DNA from: Clostridiales bacterium
GTDB lineage: Bacteria > Bacillota > Clostridia > Oscillospirales > CAG-272
Reading direction: 5' to 3'
Assembly: GCA_022793655.1 (NCBI GenBank)
Contig: JAAWDG010000014.1
Coordinates: 98,636-162,635, forward strand
Length of the DNA stretch: 64,000 nucleotides
Within the stretch, counting starts at the first letter, position 1; each line of letters opens with the position of its first letter. The position numbers were made by a program, and so were the translations under genes. Positions 18,555 through 29,299 of this stretch are shown here, piece by piece. Under the pieces are notes generated by a model. That model was not told the origin of the DNA. It searched no databases and saw only the letters and a program-made list of their open reading frames with translations.

Positions 18555-20932
18555 GAAACAACTGCACTTTCTGTGAATTTTTTGATGTTAGAGGCACCTG
18601 CATAAGCGGTGAAATCCTCACCGTTTGCAACCACCAAAGTAGGCGCTTGACGGATGTCAAACTGTTCGGCGAGCGCTGCGTTTTCATTGGCGTCGATGAT
18701 TTGATAATCAACCCCTGCCTTATCTAAGAAGCCTTTAGCTATTTTGCAGTTTGGACAGGTGGCGGTGGTAAACAGCAAAATATCGCCGCTTGTGATTTCT
18801 GCGCTGCTGCATTCGTCAGCTTCTTTTTGTGCGCAAGCATCTTTTGCCTTTAGAACAGAACGCTCAATATTGTAAATTTTACGGTCTTTATATTCTTGTG
18901 CTTTACCGTCGTTCCAGTTTTGTACAGGACGGTAATAACCAGTAATACGGCTGTAAACCTCTGCTTTTTGGCCGCAGTGCGGGCATTCAAAATGCTCACC
19001 GACTAAATAGCCATGGGTGCGGCAAACCGAATAAGTCGGTGAAAGGGTATAATAAGGCAGTTTATAATTTTCTGCAATTTTGCGTACTAAAGAGGCGGCC
19101 GCCTGCCATGTTGGCAGTTTTTCACCTAAGAAGGCATGGAATACTGTGCCCGAGGTGTAAAGAGTCTGCAGTTCATCCTGAATATCAAGGGCAGAGAAAA
19201 TATCTTCTGTATAGCCAACTGGCAAGTGCGAACTGTTGGTGTAGTATGGGGTATCATCGGCTGTGCGTGCCGCGGTGATGATATCGGGATAACGCTTCAC
19301 ATCGTTTTTCGCTAAACGATAGGTGGTCGATTCAGCCGGCGTTGCCTCTAAGTTGTAAAGGTCACCATACTGTTCTTGATAGTCAGAGAGACGCTCGCGC
19401 ATATGGTTTAATACATTTTGAGTGAACTGTTGTGCTTTTTCGTCGGTCAGGTTCTTCTGAATCCATTTCGCATTGAGGCAAGCTTCGTTCATGCCGACAA
19501 GACCAATCGTAGAGAAGTGGTTGTTAAAGGTGCCAAGATAACGCTTGGTATAAGGATAGAGTCCTTCATCCAACAACTTTGTCACAATGGTTCGTTTCAC
19601 TTTGAGCGACCGTGCCGAAATATCCATCATGTGGTCAAGCTTTTGATAAAATTCCTCTTCGGTTGCCGAGGTATAAGCGAGTCTTGGCATGTTAATGGTA
19701 ACCACGCCGACTGAGCCGGTGCTTTCGCCGCTGCCAAAGAAACCGCCCGACTTTTTGCGCAGTTCGCGTAGGTCTAAACGAAGTCGGCAGCACATAGAAC
19801 GCACATCGCTTGGTTCCATATCGCTGTTGATATAGTTCGAGAAATAGGGCGTGCCGTATTTTGAAGTCATTTCAAAGAGAAGACGGTTGTTTTCAGTGTC
19901 CGACCAATCAAAATCGCTGGTGATAGAATAAGTAGGAATCGGATATTGGAAACCGCGGCCATTTGCGTCCCCTTCAACCATAATCTCAATGAACGCTTTA
20001 TTGATCATGTCCATTTCCCGCTTGCAGTCTTTGTATTTATAGTTCTGCGGTTTTCCGCCTACAATACAGTCAAGCTCTGCTAAGTCGTTCGGGACAGTCC
20101 AGTCTAATGTGATGTTAGTAAAGGGAGATTGTGTGCCCCATCGACTGGGTGTGTTGACGCCGTATACAAAAGACTGAATGCATTGTTTTACTTCTTTATA
20201 GGTCAAATTGTCGGCCTTGACAAAGGGGGCAAGATAGGTATCAAAAGAAGAGAATGCCTGTGCGCCTGCCCACTCGTTCTGCATAATACCGAGGAAGTTT
20301 ACCATTTGATTACACAGGGTAGAAAGGTGAGAAGCAGGGGCGGAAGTGATTTTTCCCGGAATACCGCCGAGCCCTTCTTCAATTAGCTGTTTAAGCGACC
20401 AGCCGGCGCAATAACCGGTCAGCATAGAGAGGTCATGAATGTGAATGTCAGCCTCTCGGTGTGCATTAGCGATTTCTTCATCATAGATTTCAGAGAGCCA
20501 GTAGTTGGCCGTGATAGCACCTGAGTTGGAGAGAATCAAACCACCTACCGAGTAAGTAACGGTTGAGTTTTCTTTCACCCGCCAGTCAATATTTTTTACA
20601 TAGCTGTCTACAATATCCTTGTAGTCAAGCACAGTCGATTTCATATTACGGATTTTTTCTCTTTGCTTCCGATACAAAATATAGCTTTTGGCAACATCGC
20701 CATAGCCGGCGGCAATGAGAACCGATTCTACACTGTCTTGAATATCCTCAACAGTGACGGTACCGTCTTTAATTTTATTTTCATAATCAGCCGTTACTTT
20801 TAAAGAAAGCAGGTCGATGATATCGGGATTAAATTGTTTTTTCTGTGATTCAAAGGCCTTGGTAATAGCCGAACTGATTTTAGAAATATTGAAGTCTACA
20901 ATTTTTCCATCTCTTTTTACTACTTGATACAT
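18551..20932 (-). CDS. nrdD: Anaerobic (class III) ribonucleoside-triphosphate reductase with C-terminal redoxin domain
   Basis: ATP-cone N-terminus (YQVVKRDGKIVDFNISKI), NrdD core, C-terminal Cys pairs, then LLFTTATCPNCKIAKGFLDKAGVDYQIIDA (CPNC redoxin); 4-nt overlap with trxB. Confidence 0.95.
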   Translation of the reverse strand: MYQVVKRDGKIVDFNISKISSAITKAFESQKKQFNPDIIDLLSLKVTADYENKIKDGTVTVEDIQDSVESVLIAAGYGDVAKSYILYRKQREKIRNMKSTVLDYKDIVDSYVKNIDWRVKENSTVTYSVGGLILSNSGAITANYWLSEIYDEEIANAHREADIHIHDLSMLTGYCAGWSLKQLIEEGLGGIPGKITSAPASHLSTLCNQMVNFLGIMQNEWAGAQAFSSFDTYLAPFVKADNLTYKEVKQCIQSFVYGVNTPSRWGTQSPFTNITLDWTVPNDLAELDCIVGGKPQNYKYKDCKREMDMINKAFIEIMVEGDANGRGFQYPIPTYSITSDFDWSDTENNRLLFEMTSKYGTPYFSNYINSDMEPSDVRSMCCRLRLDLRELRKKSGGFFGSGESTGSVGVVTINMPRLAYTSATEEEFYQKLDHMMDISARSLKVKRTIVTKLLDEGLYPYTKRYLGTFNNHFSTIGLVGMNEACLNAKWIQKNLTDEKAQQFTQNVLNHMRERLSDYQEQYGDLYNLEATPAESTTYRLAKNDVKRYPDIITAARTADDTPYYTNSSHLPVGYTEDIFSALDIQDELQTLYTSGTVFHAFLGEKLPTWQAAASLVRKIAENYKLPYYTLSPTYSVCRTHGYLVGEHFECPHCGQKAEVYSRITGYYRPVQNWNDGKAQEYKDRKIYNIERSVLKAKDACAQKEADECSSAEITSGDILLFTTATCPNCKIAKGFLDKAGVDYQIIDANENAALAEQFDIRQAPTLVVANGEDFTAYAGASNIKKFTESAVVS

Positions 20933-20980
20933 TTGTTTTTTCCACCTTTAGTTCTATGTCTATTGAGATATTGTATTCTT

Positions 20981-21031
20981 ATTATACACGATATTGTGAT
21001 TTTGTCAATAGCAAAACACAAGATATTGTAT
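20981..21031 (-). promoter_or_regulatory. nrdD promoter with two NrdR-like boxes
   Basis: Minus strand TTGACA (21003-21008), 16-nt spacer, TATAAT (20981-20986); ATACAATATCTTGTGT (21016-21031) and TCACAATATCGTGTAT (20984-20999), 32 nt apart. Confidence 0.7.
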
Positions 21032-21087
21032 TTATTTTTTATATTTCTTTTTATCGTATTTTGCCTGTAAATGGCATGTTTATGGAT

Positions 21088-21786
21088 TTATTCAATTTCT
21101 CTAAGGGCTGCTGTCGGAATATAGCGGGCAGCAATCTGGCGAAATTTTTCCAAATCTTCTTTGGCATACGCAGAAAGTCCCTTGCAGAGCGTGTCGCCCG
21201 AATCGACAAAAGATTGCAAAAAATATTGTTTAGCGCCTTGCAGCCACCGGCCAATATCGTGAAAATCTTGTTCGTCATGAAGTTCTTTCACCACAGTGGT
21301 GCGAAATTCATAAGGAAAATTTCCGTTTATAAGAAATTTTGCGCTTTTTTCCACTTCCTCGATGTTAAAATGGGGTAGACCTACGGTAAGCGGATATTTG
21401 GCAGGCGCATTTTTGATGTCCATGGCCACATAGTCGATTAACTGACGTTCGATGAGCGAAACAAGCATGTCATATTGCTGTCCATTGGTGTCAAGCTTAA
21501 TGCTGAAACCGAGTTCTTTGATGGCAGAGAGAAAGGGGACAAGTTCTTCTTCTTTTTGCAAAAGCGGCTCGCCGCCGGTGATACAAACACCGTCTAACAA
21601 TCCCTTTCTTGTTTGTAAGAAACTTAGCACTTGCGCGTCGGAAATGCCATCGTGGTCGATATGTGTGACAAGTGAGGCGTTGTGGCAAAATGGACAACGG
21701 AAGTTACAGCCGGCTAAAAAAAGAGTCGCGGCAATTTTGCCGGGATAATCAATCAGTGTTAATTTTTGCATTCCATGAATTTTCAT
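21088..21786 (-). CDS. nrdG: Anaerobic RNR activating protein (radical SAM)
   Basis: LTLIDYPGKIAATLFLAGCNFRCPFCHNA (CxxxCxxC), CITGGEPLL. Confidence 0.9.
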   Translation of the reverse strand: MKIHGMQKLTLIDYPGKIAATLFLAGCNFRCPFCHNASLVTHIDHDGISDAQVLSFLQTRKGLLDGVCITGGEPLLQKEEELVPFLSAIKELGFSIKLDTNGQQYDMLVSLIERQLIDYVAMDIKNAPAKYPLTVGLPHFNIEEVEKSAKFLINGNFPYEFRTTVVKELHDEQDFHDIGRWLQGAKQYFLQSFVDSGDTLCKGLSAYAKEDLEKFRQIAARYIPTAALREIE

Positions 21787-21961
21787 AAGTAAGTGGCGCC
21801 TTTCAAAGGAAAAGAATAGATGGCAGCAAATCTATGATTTGCTGCTAATATCATATCATATGTTTAGGTGGAATGCAAATTAAAAAGTCAGGTCAAAATA
21901 AGTGAAAGTAAGCGATACATGCAATAAAAATATATTTTTCTATATAATAATTGAAAGGAAA

Positions 21962-23899
21962 ATGAAGATGGCAGTAACACAAAAAAACAGACTCGCCGGC
22001 GAAAGTTCGCCTTATCTTTTGCAGCATGCAAATAATCCGATTGATTGGTATCCATGGTGTGACGAAGTATTTAAAAGAGCACGCAGAGAACAAAAAGTAA
22101 TCTTTTTGTCCATTGGCTATTCTTCATGTCATTGGTGTCATGTGATGGCGCATGAAGTATTTGAAAATGAGGAGGCCGCGGCTCTTTTAAATGAGCATTT
22201 TATCTGTGTGAAAGTAGATCGTGAAGAACGGCCAGATGTGGACCATCTGTACATGGAGGCCTGCGTAGCCCTCACGGGGTCGGGGGGCTGGCCGTTAAGC
22301 CTTTTTTTAACGCCAGAGGGGTATCCGTTTTTTGCAGGCAGTTATTTTCCTCTGTCTTCTTTCTTAAATTTGGCCAGCAAAGTGGCAAGACTTTGGCAGG
22401 ACCGGCGAACCGATGTAATGCAGGCCTCTGGCCAGGTGCTAAGTGCGCTAAATCGCTCCATTAAGAAAGATGCTTGGCAGGAATCACTGCCTAAGAGAAC
22501 CTTTGAGGCGCTGCAAGCAATTTTTGATGCAGAAAACGGCGGATTTGGCCCGGCACCTAAATTTCCTTCGCCGCAAACGCTTCTTTTTCTGATGCGTTTT
22601 GGCGTGTGCTGTCAAAATCAGACAGCGAAAGATATGGTAAATCGAACGCTTGACAAAATGGCTCTTGGCGGATTGTTTGACCATATAGGCGGCGGTTTTT
22701 TTCGCTATGCAACCGATGAGAAATTTTTAATTCCTCATTTTGAAAAAATGTTATACGATAACGCAATGCTGCTGCTGGTTTATGCTTGGGCCGGCCGGCT
22801 GCCTGTTGCAAAACGTGTGTATGATTTTTGCGTGCGGTCGCTCATGAGTCCCGAAGGTGCTTTTTATACTTCGCTCGATGCCGACAGCGAAGGAGCGGAG
22901 GGTAGCTATTATTTGTTCTCGTATGAAGAGGTACAGCAGACGTTAGGCGACGATACGGAATCCTTTTGCCAGTGGTATGGCATTACGCCAAGCGGGAATT
23001 TTGAGGGAAAAAATCATTTGAATCTTTTGTCACACGGCCCGCTTCGTGAAGAAGAGGAACCGATAGCGTCTTGCGACAGAGAAAAATTGTTTGCCGTGCA
23101 GGCCAAGCGGGTGCCGCCTGCCAGAGATGACAAAATTCTTTTGTCATCCAATGGTTTGATGTTGGCGGCGTTATCGGTGTATGGTTCTGTCACCGGCCAT
23201 GAGACAGTCATCCGACAAGCAGAGCGATTGGCCGACTTTTTGTGTGTACAAATGAGAGAAAAGGACCGGTATTATGCGTCTTTTTGTAAAAGTCTCGGTA
23301 CACATCCGGCCACCAGTGAGGATTATGTGTATCTTGCTTTTGGCTTGCTGCGTCTGCATCAAGCTACGTTAGAAAAACGATGGCTTCACGCGTGCTGTTC
23401 GGTTTGCGAAGAACTCATCATCCTGTTTGCGGATACGGATGGCCTTTTGTTTATGGCCGGTCGGGATGTAAAAGATATTCCTATCCGAACAAAGGATACG
23501 TATGACGGAGCGCTGCCTTCTGGCAATTCGCTCGCCGCCGAGGTTTTTTATAGTTTGTATCTGTTGACCGGAGAAGAGGCCTATCGACAAGCTTTTGATC
23601 AAATCAAACAAGCGCTGAGCGGTCAGGCGAAAGCGCATCCAACTGCATATACGGCCCTGATGTCGGCTGTTTTGTTTGCGCAAAAAAGCATACGGGTGGA
23701 ACTTTCAAAAGATTGTTTTAGCTCGCTGCATGGCTTTTATTCATTTGTTTGCTTTGCCGAGTCAGATGCATCCCACGGCGTTCGCATTTGCCAGGCCGAC
23801 CGTTGTTTTGCTTCAATGACCGGGCCTGCTGAATTAGAAGATATCTTGCAAGTGTACGAACAAACCGGCCGCCTGCGTATAGAGCCTATGGCAGAATGA
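21962..23899 (+). CDS. DUF255/YyaL-type thioredoxin-domain protein (SSP411/spermatogenesis-associated protein 20-like)
   Basis: [56 protein letters not shown]. Confidence 0.93.
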   Translation: MKMAVTQKNRLAGESSPYLLQHANNPIDWYPWCDEVFKRARREQKVIFLSIGYSSCHWCHVMAHEVFENEEAAALLNEHFICVKVDREERPDVDHLYMEACVALTGSGGWPLSLFLTPEGYPFFAGSYFPLSSFLNLASKVARLWQDRRTDVMQASGQVLSALNRSIKKDAWQESLPKRTFEALQAIFDAENGGFGPAPKFPSPQTLLFLMRFGVCCQNQTAKDMVNRTLDKMALGGLFDHIGGGFFRYATDEKFLIPHFEKMLYDNAMLLLVYAWAGRLPVAKRVYDFCVRSLMSPEGAFYTSLDADSEGAEGSYYLFSYEEVQQTLGDDTESFCQWYGITPSGNFEGKNHLNLLSHGPLREEEEPIASCDREKLFAVQAKRVPPARDDKILLSSNGLMLAALSVYGSVTGHETVIRQAERLADFLCVQMREKDRYYASFCKSLGTHPATSEDYVYLAFGLLRLHQATLEKRWLHACCSVCEELIILFADTDGLLFMAGRDVKDIPIRTKDTYDGALPSGNSLAAEVFYSLYLLTGEEAYRQAFDQIKQALSGQAKAHPTAYTALMSAVLFAQKSIRVELSKDCFSSLHGFYSFVCFAESDASHGVRICQADRCFASMTGPAELEDILQVYEQTGRLRIEPMAE

Positions 23900-24887
23900 T
23901 TGGTCTGTTTTCCGGAAAATAACGGGTAAGGCGATCAAGAAAGAAGCTTTCTGCTTGGCGGCGCAGCTCTTTTCGATATCGATAAAATTGCTGTCCAGTC
24001 ATGGTCGATGGATCAAGTATGTCAATGGCGCCGGGAAATGCAATGAACCTTAGTTGCTCTTGTGTGGGATAATAGGTTAAAAAACGGACCGAAAAGGATA
24101 CCGTTTGGCGTGCTTTGAAAGAGAGCATAGCAGCCAATTGCTCCAAAAAATGATCGTAGAGAGATTGCCAACCATCGATTAAAAGAATAGGCGCGATGCA
24201 AAGTTCCGTCGGGTAGTCCGCTTCACACAGTTTGTTGACTGCCTCGATTCTTTCTGCTAAATGAGAGGTACCGAATTCGGTTTGCCATATGAGTTCATCT
24301 GGGTTTATATTCATCTGGGGAATGACCCGCCCTTGGTGGGGCAGGGGTAACAGCGGATCGATTTGACAAAATCGTGTCGCAAAGCATAAACGGCCTTTGG
24401 GCTGTGCGCAAAATTCTCGGATGGTGCAGGATAAATTGTCGGTTATCGTATTTTCAATTACTAAATCGCTGTCTTGGCCGATATCAAAAACACTTTCGCT
24501 TGGTAAGCCCGCGGCTCTTTGCAACAGTTTTCCCATGATTTCTTCTCGATTGACAAACAGCTGCAAAAAGGCAGAAGAGCAGTCGGTTTGTAGAAGCGGA
24601 CAGGTTAAGCAAAGTGCCGGACAGCCGGAGGAGGTGTGCGAGACGTGAAAAGAGCCGGTGCGGCGGCTTGGTTTAAGATAATGAATATGACGTATGCGCA
24701 GCGAAAGGCTGCGCTTTTTTTCTTTATAGTTGGCTATATCTTGTTTTAGCATAGTTAGGTTGGCATGTGCCGTGATTGCTTCCATTGGAATTTTTTGGGG
24801 AAGGTAGGTTTCTATGAGCTGTTTTCCAAGAGGAAAGGATAAAGCGGCGGGCTCATAAAAAATTTTTTCAGGTATAAATTCTTTCAA
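23886..24887 (-). CDS. splB: Spore photoproduct lyase homologue (radical SAM)
   Basis: [35 protein letters not shown] (CxxxCxxC aligned with SplB CMGHCHYCYLQT), [28 protein letters not shown]. Confidence 0.8.
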   Translation of the reverse strand: MKEFIPEKIFYEPAALSFPLGKQLIETYLPQKIPMEAITAHANLTMLKQDIANYKEKKRSLSLRIRHIHYLKPSRRTGSFHVSHTSSGCPALCLTCPLLQTDCSSAFLQLFVNREEIMGKLLQRAAGLPSESVFDIGQDSDLVIENTITDNLSCTIREFCAQPKGRLCFATRFCQIDPLLPLPHQGRVIPQMNINPDELIWQTEFGTSHLAERIEAVNKLCEADYPTELCIAPILLIDGWQSLYDHFLEQLAAMLSFKARQTVSFSVRFLTYYPTQEQLRFIAFPGAIDILDPSTMTGQQFYRYRKELRRQAESFFLDRLTRYFPENRPIILP

Positions 24888-25281
24888 GTTGGCTTCTCTC
24901 CTTGGCTTTTTATTATTATTCGAGCCATAGGCCAGACAATACCTGAAAACGCAAATTAATGTATGTTCTAAAAGAAATTTCAGCCGTGATCAAACGACGT
25001 TTTATCATCGATTTTGCAGTAATTCTGAATTTAAAATAAAAAAGTGAAATAATTAGCCATAATGAGCATTTTTTTGCGGCGCCTGCTTGACAGATGTGAT
25101 AAACGCGTTTACAATGAAAATAAACCTGCACAAAAAGGGTAAGCGTTTCATATATTGATGAAAAGCGCCAAGACAAGCGTTGCCCCGCAATTGCTTTGGT
25201 GCTTGCAAGAAATAAAAAAGGTAAGGAAATAAAAAATGAAACGAAAACAAAAAAGCCCCTTGCTTCTAAAGGAGTGTGGCT

Positions 25282-26097
25282 ATGAGTAACTATCCTTTTG
25301 TGGACTTCACGCAAATTTCGCCGAACCGGACCAGTCCGCGCAAAAATGCAGTGAAAAAGATTACCATTCATCATATGGCGGGCATGCTAACAGTCGAGCA
25401 ATGCGGCGCTGGTTTTGCTTCACCGCAAAGACAGGCCAGTGCAAACTATGGCGTAGATGCGGATGGGCGCGTCGGCATGTATGTGGAGGAAAGCGACCGC
25501 GCTTGGACGAGTTCAAGTGCTGAAAATGACAACCAAGCGGTTACGATTGAGGCGGCCAATGATGAAATGGGCGGACAGTGGCATGTGAGCGACCAAACGA
25601 TTGAAAAGCTCATTGCGCTGTGTGTGGATATTTGCCGCCGCAATGGCATTGAAAGACTAAATTATACAGGTGATAAAACAGGCAATTTGACCATGCATAA
25701 AATGTTTGCCGCTACGGCCTGCCCCGGACCGTATTTAGAAAGCAAATTTCCGTATATAGCGGAGCAGGTCAATCAACGATTAGAAGAGGGAGAACCAATG
25801 ACAAAGGAAGAAAAAGCCGCCTTTGATAAACTGGCAGCTAAAGTAGATATACTGGAAAAAGAAAATAAAGAACTCACAGAACGCTTGGGCAAATATGACA
25901 AGATGGGCGTTTATGAGAATGTAGCCATTAAGTGGGCCTATAACGATGGCAATTTGCCTTCTTGGGCACGGGATACCGTGAAAAAGCTGACCGATAAAGG
26001 ATATTTATATGGAAATGATAAAAACTCGCTTGAACTTTCTTATTTAATGCTGCGTCTGCTGGTTATTCTTGACCGGGCGGGCAGTTTTGGCGAATAA
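25282..26097 (+). CDS. N-acetylmuramoyl-L-alanine amidase (Amidase_2/PGRP fold)
   Basis: ITIHHMAG, NYGVDADGRVGMYVEE, HKMFAATACPGPYLESKF zinc-amidase motifs; SD aaaggag at 25268-25274. Confidence 0.88.
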   Translation: MSNYPFVDFTQISPNRTSPRKNAVKKITIHHMAGMLTVEQCGAGFASPQRQASANYGVDADGRVGMYVEESDRAWTSSSAENDNQAVTIEAANDEMGGQWHVSDQTIEKLIALCVDICRRNGIERLNYTGDKTGNLTMHKMFAATACPGPYLESKFPYIAEQVNQRLEEGEPMTKEEKAAFDKLAAKVDILEKENKELTERLGKYDKMGVYENVAIKWAYNDGNLPSWARDTVKKLTDKGYLYGNDKNSLELSYLMLRLLVILDRAGSFGE

Positions 26098-26111
26098 CGC
26101 GAGCATCAAAA

Positions 26112-26146
26112 AAAGCCTGCGGCCATTGGCTGCAGGCTTTTTTGCT
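26112..26146. terminator. Bidirectional Rho-independent terminator between convergent genes
   Basis: aaagcctgc-ggccattggct-gcaggcttttttgc. Confidence 0.8.
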
Positions 26147-26166
26147 TACATACGTGTGCAAAGAGA

Positions 26167-26978
26167 TTAGTAGTCAGTAAAGAAATTGTCAACACCCGCG
26201 AACTGCGCGTCTAATTCGACTACCGTTTTGTCTGGGTCAATGGTAAAGTCTTTGAGCGTGCCGTCTTCGTTGTATACAAGGTCAAATTGGTAGTCGTAAT
26301 GGTTGCTGTTCCAATAAAATTCTTCTTTTTCTTGTTGAATAATTTCGTCTATTATGGCTCTGTCAGGCTGAAAGAGCTGAATAATTCGGAACATGCTGAT
26401 TTTTTGATGAAATTCAACCTCTGTTTCGACGTCTGTTTTTTCTTCATCTGATTTTGCAATAATTTCTTGTATGTTATGGTATTTGTTGATAAGGTTTGTT
26501 TTAACCCGGTGAAAACTTTCCTGTTTATTATGTGTTATTTGTCTTTTCTCTACATCTCGATAATAGGCTTCGATGGCCTCCATATCATCCGAGTATAGAA
26601 GGTCAATGTTGTGTAAGCTGTCCCATCGGCTATTGCAGTATTCTTCAAAGGTTTCCCGCGGAATTTGAAAATAGTCGATAAATGTTTTCATGTTTTTTTC
26701 AGAGTATGGGCAGTCGCTTTCAATGTCACGGCTTGCTTCTGTGGTTCTCTTTGACCAATTCTGAAATTCTTCTTGATCCAAAAGATCGGTTAAACTGGCA
26801 GACAACAGATGATACTGTTCGTCATGCACTTCGCAGTGCCCTGTACCGCCTGTGGCAACAGACGGTTCGGTGTTTTCGGTCATAACCGGTGGGTCGTTCT
26901 GTTGGGGCGCTTGCTGACAAGCCGTGCAGCAAGCGAATAGCAGGCAGATGCCGAGGATCAAAATCCATATTTTTTCAT
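26167..26978 (-). CDS. Predicted lipoprotein; start region carries an apparent -1 frameshift at an A6 tract
   Basis: ORF track 26167-26961 (TTG start) has lipobox FACCTAC; SD-preceded ATG at 26978 is out of frame by one base at the A6 tract (26970-26975). Confidence 0.55.
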
Positions 26979-27460
26979 AGTTGGTTACTTCCTTTCTTAG
27001 TCGATGTAAATACGCGGGTCCATATAATATTTTCGATTAGCGTCTGATGCGGCGGTTGAAAATGCGTCAACCTACTATCCATATAATAACATGAAACCCA
27101 TATATTATAAATAGCAATATATGACGAAAAGAAGATTATATTATGTACAAAAGCACCAAATCGAATCGGCAATTGAATAAGAAATTGTTATATAATTTCA
27201 TTTTTAACAGATTATAACAATAGCTTCTAAGTTTTCATTTTGCAAACAATCCGAATATCTTTCATGTGCGGCAATTGTCTTCCTTTTTGAGTTAAATTAT
27301 TGTTCGTATTAATATAAAATATTGACATAAATATAATTTTATATATAATAAAACTGATATCAATATGACTTTTATTGGTCCAATCTTTATTGGTTTCTAT
27401 CTTTTATATAGTTTTCTAAAACAATCTAAAGGGGCGCTTTGAGAAGAAAGGAGATTTTGC

Positions 27461-28657
27461 ATGAAGAAAACATTTGTACTTGGGTGTCATACTCATCCTT
27501 TTGCGGGCATTGCCTGCATCTTAGCAGTTTTGGTGCTGTTTTCAAGCTGTAAAAATCAGAAAAGTACAGATGATAGCGAATCCACCGATGCAATAGAGAC
27601 CGAAATCAGTACGATGGCTTCGGCCCCTTCGGTGGGCGCAACCGAAACCACGCTCTTTTTTGACCCCACGCCGTATGTGATAAAGACCGACGCGCCGGCG
27701 GTCATCCTTGCTGCCGAATATGAAAAACAAGCGGTGGACGTCTTAAATGGTGGTTCGTTTAATTTTGTGCATCAAATTTCGATTCCCGCGTTAGATTCGG
27801 ATAAGCCGGGGGCAAAGGCGCTGAATGCAAAGATTTTTGAGCAGCACAGCACGCATATCGAGGAACTCAAAACAGATGCCGAGGATAATCGTCTGTATCA
27901 TATTTTTTATTCTTCAAGCAAACTTGGCAGCATGGTGTTTATTAACGTACAGACAACAGTTGGCTGGCAGTATTCTGAGATGGGTTTTGCTAACTACTAC
28001 TATTATTATGATGCAGCCGCCGATCGCGAGGTCAGTGCGGAAGAATATCTTGCGTATTTCGGATTGGAGGCGGATACGCTTGCTAAAGAGGCTGCGCTGA
28101 GCGATGCCTATCTGCGCGCGGTGGATACACAACATTTTTACTATGGACAAATTGAGGACGAAGAACTCCGCGGTTTGATGAGTGCCGCATCGGCCGTGCC
28201 CGAGGCCTATGAAGTGACGGCAGAAGTCATTCACGTGTGGATGCGCACGGTAGAGGATTATATTGACTGCAGTTTTATCTGTGATATTGACACCGAAAAC
28301 GGCATGCCATGCAATCCTTCCTATGCCTTCAAGGCAAAGGAGTTTATCCCCGATGCAGACAGCAATGGCATTGTATTTGATTTTTCCGACCGAACGCTGC
28401 GGGGTGTAAAGGCTGCGCCCGAGGTTTGCTCTGTCATTCAGAGTGCGTATGTCACCAGTGCATATGTGGCGCTTGTCTGCACGGCCGCATTGCCGGATCC
28501 ATACGGATACGGTGTAGAGGTTCAAGTAAATGGGAATCCAGTTGGCGCCGGCAGTGCTCAATACGGGCAAAATTTTCATGTTTACGCCTATATGATCAAA
28601 GAGTATACGCCGCTTAAGGATTTGAAAACAATTGAAATGGTAATTTCGACAGAGTAA
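27461..28657 (+). CDS. Predicted lipoprotein of unknown function
   Basis: Signal peptide ending LVLFSSCKNQ (lipobox), good SD (aaaggag); no family recognised. Confidence 0.7.
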   Translation: MKKTFVLGCHTHPFAGIACILAVLVLFSSCKNQKSTDDSESTDAIETEISTMASAPSVGATETTLFFDPTPYVIKTDAPAVILAAEYEKQAVDVLNGGSFNFVHQISIPALDSDKPGAKALNAKIFEQHSTHIEELKTDAEDNRLYHIFYSSSKLGSMVFINVQTTVGWQYSEMGFANYYYYYDAAADREVSAEEYLAYFGLEADTLAKEAALSDAYLRAVDTQHFYYGQIEDEELRGLMSAASAVPEAYEVTAEVIHVWMRTVEDYIDCSFICDIDTENGMPCNPSYAFKAKEFIPDADSNGIVFDFSDRTLRGVKAAPEVCSVIQSAYVTSAYVALVCTAALPDPYGYGVEVQVNGNPVGAGSAQYGQNFHVYAYMIKEYTPLKDLKTIEMVISTE

Positions 28658-28808
28658 AAGCAAGCGGCCCTGTTTGCATTAAATTTAGTGAAGCAAGGGT
28701 TATAAAAACGATACAATAGCAGCATCATACTCTATTTCTCTAAAACTAGCAAAAAATATCGAAACACAGCTTTAAGCAAACTGTATAAAAATGGTAAGCA
28801 AAATGAAA

Positions 28809-28852
28809 AAGCCGCCACGAAATTGCTCTCGTGGCGGCTTACATTTATTTTA
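28809..28852 (+). terminator. Terminator-like hairpin
   Basis: aagccgccacga-aattgctc-tcgtggcggctt followed by acatttatttt. Confidence 0.65.
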
Positions 28853-29078
28853 TAAAAATATAAAAAGGCTGAAAATGCTCATTTGATAAAACTTTCTTAC
28901 TTGTCTAAGGATATAAAAGAGATATTTTCGACGGTTGAATTTGAACCCTTGCATCTCGCAAAAAGCTGGCAGCAAGCCGAAGCGTTGTGAGCGCGCTTGC
29001 GAGCGAACAGCGTAGGCACAGCGTGACTTTTTGGGAAAAAGGAGGAGCAGTGGAGCGGGTGACAGATTATTATAAAAT

Positions 29079-29110
29079 AAAAAATCGGAACGAGTGTAAC
29101 CCGTTCCGAC
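29079..29110 (-). terminator. Terminator downstream of tRNA-Ser(GCT)
   Basis: Minus strand cggaacgggttacactcgttccgattttttatttt. Confidence 0.75.
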
Positions 29111-29111
29111 G

Positions 29112-29204
29112 TGGCGGAGAAGGAGAGATTTGAACTCTCGCGCCGGTTACCCGACCTACACCCTTAGCAGGGGCGCCTCTTCGGCCAACTTGAGTACTTC
29201 TCCG
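29112..29204 (-). tRNA. tRNA-Ser (anticodon GCT), CCA encoded
   Basis: Minus strand cggagaagtactcaag...ctgctaagg...gagttcaaatctctccttctccgcca; long variable arm (class II), matching acceptor stem. Confidence 0.93.
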
Positions 29205-29299
29205 AATCATAAATAATATAAAAGCTGAAATCATGCTATAATCAAACAAGCTTTCACTTATCTGATTATAGCATATCATTTCACAATTTGCAAGTCTTT

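Noticed and set aside
24916-25374. 152-aa minus-strand ORF before the amidase gene
   Set aside because: Runs antisense through the amidase start, Phe/Lys-rich translation of AT-rich intergenic DNA with no family signal
25282-26097. Phage endolysin suggesting a prophage
   Set aside because: No holin, structural, integrase or terminase genes nearby; treated as a stand-alone amidase
28921-29060. GC-richer stretch (agcgcgcttgcgagcgaacagcgtaggcacagcgtg) near tRNA-Ser(GCT)
   Set aside because: No coding frame, clear fold or repeat partner found in the window; too little evidence to call a feature
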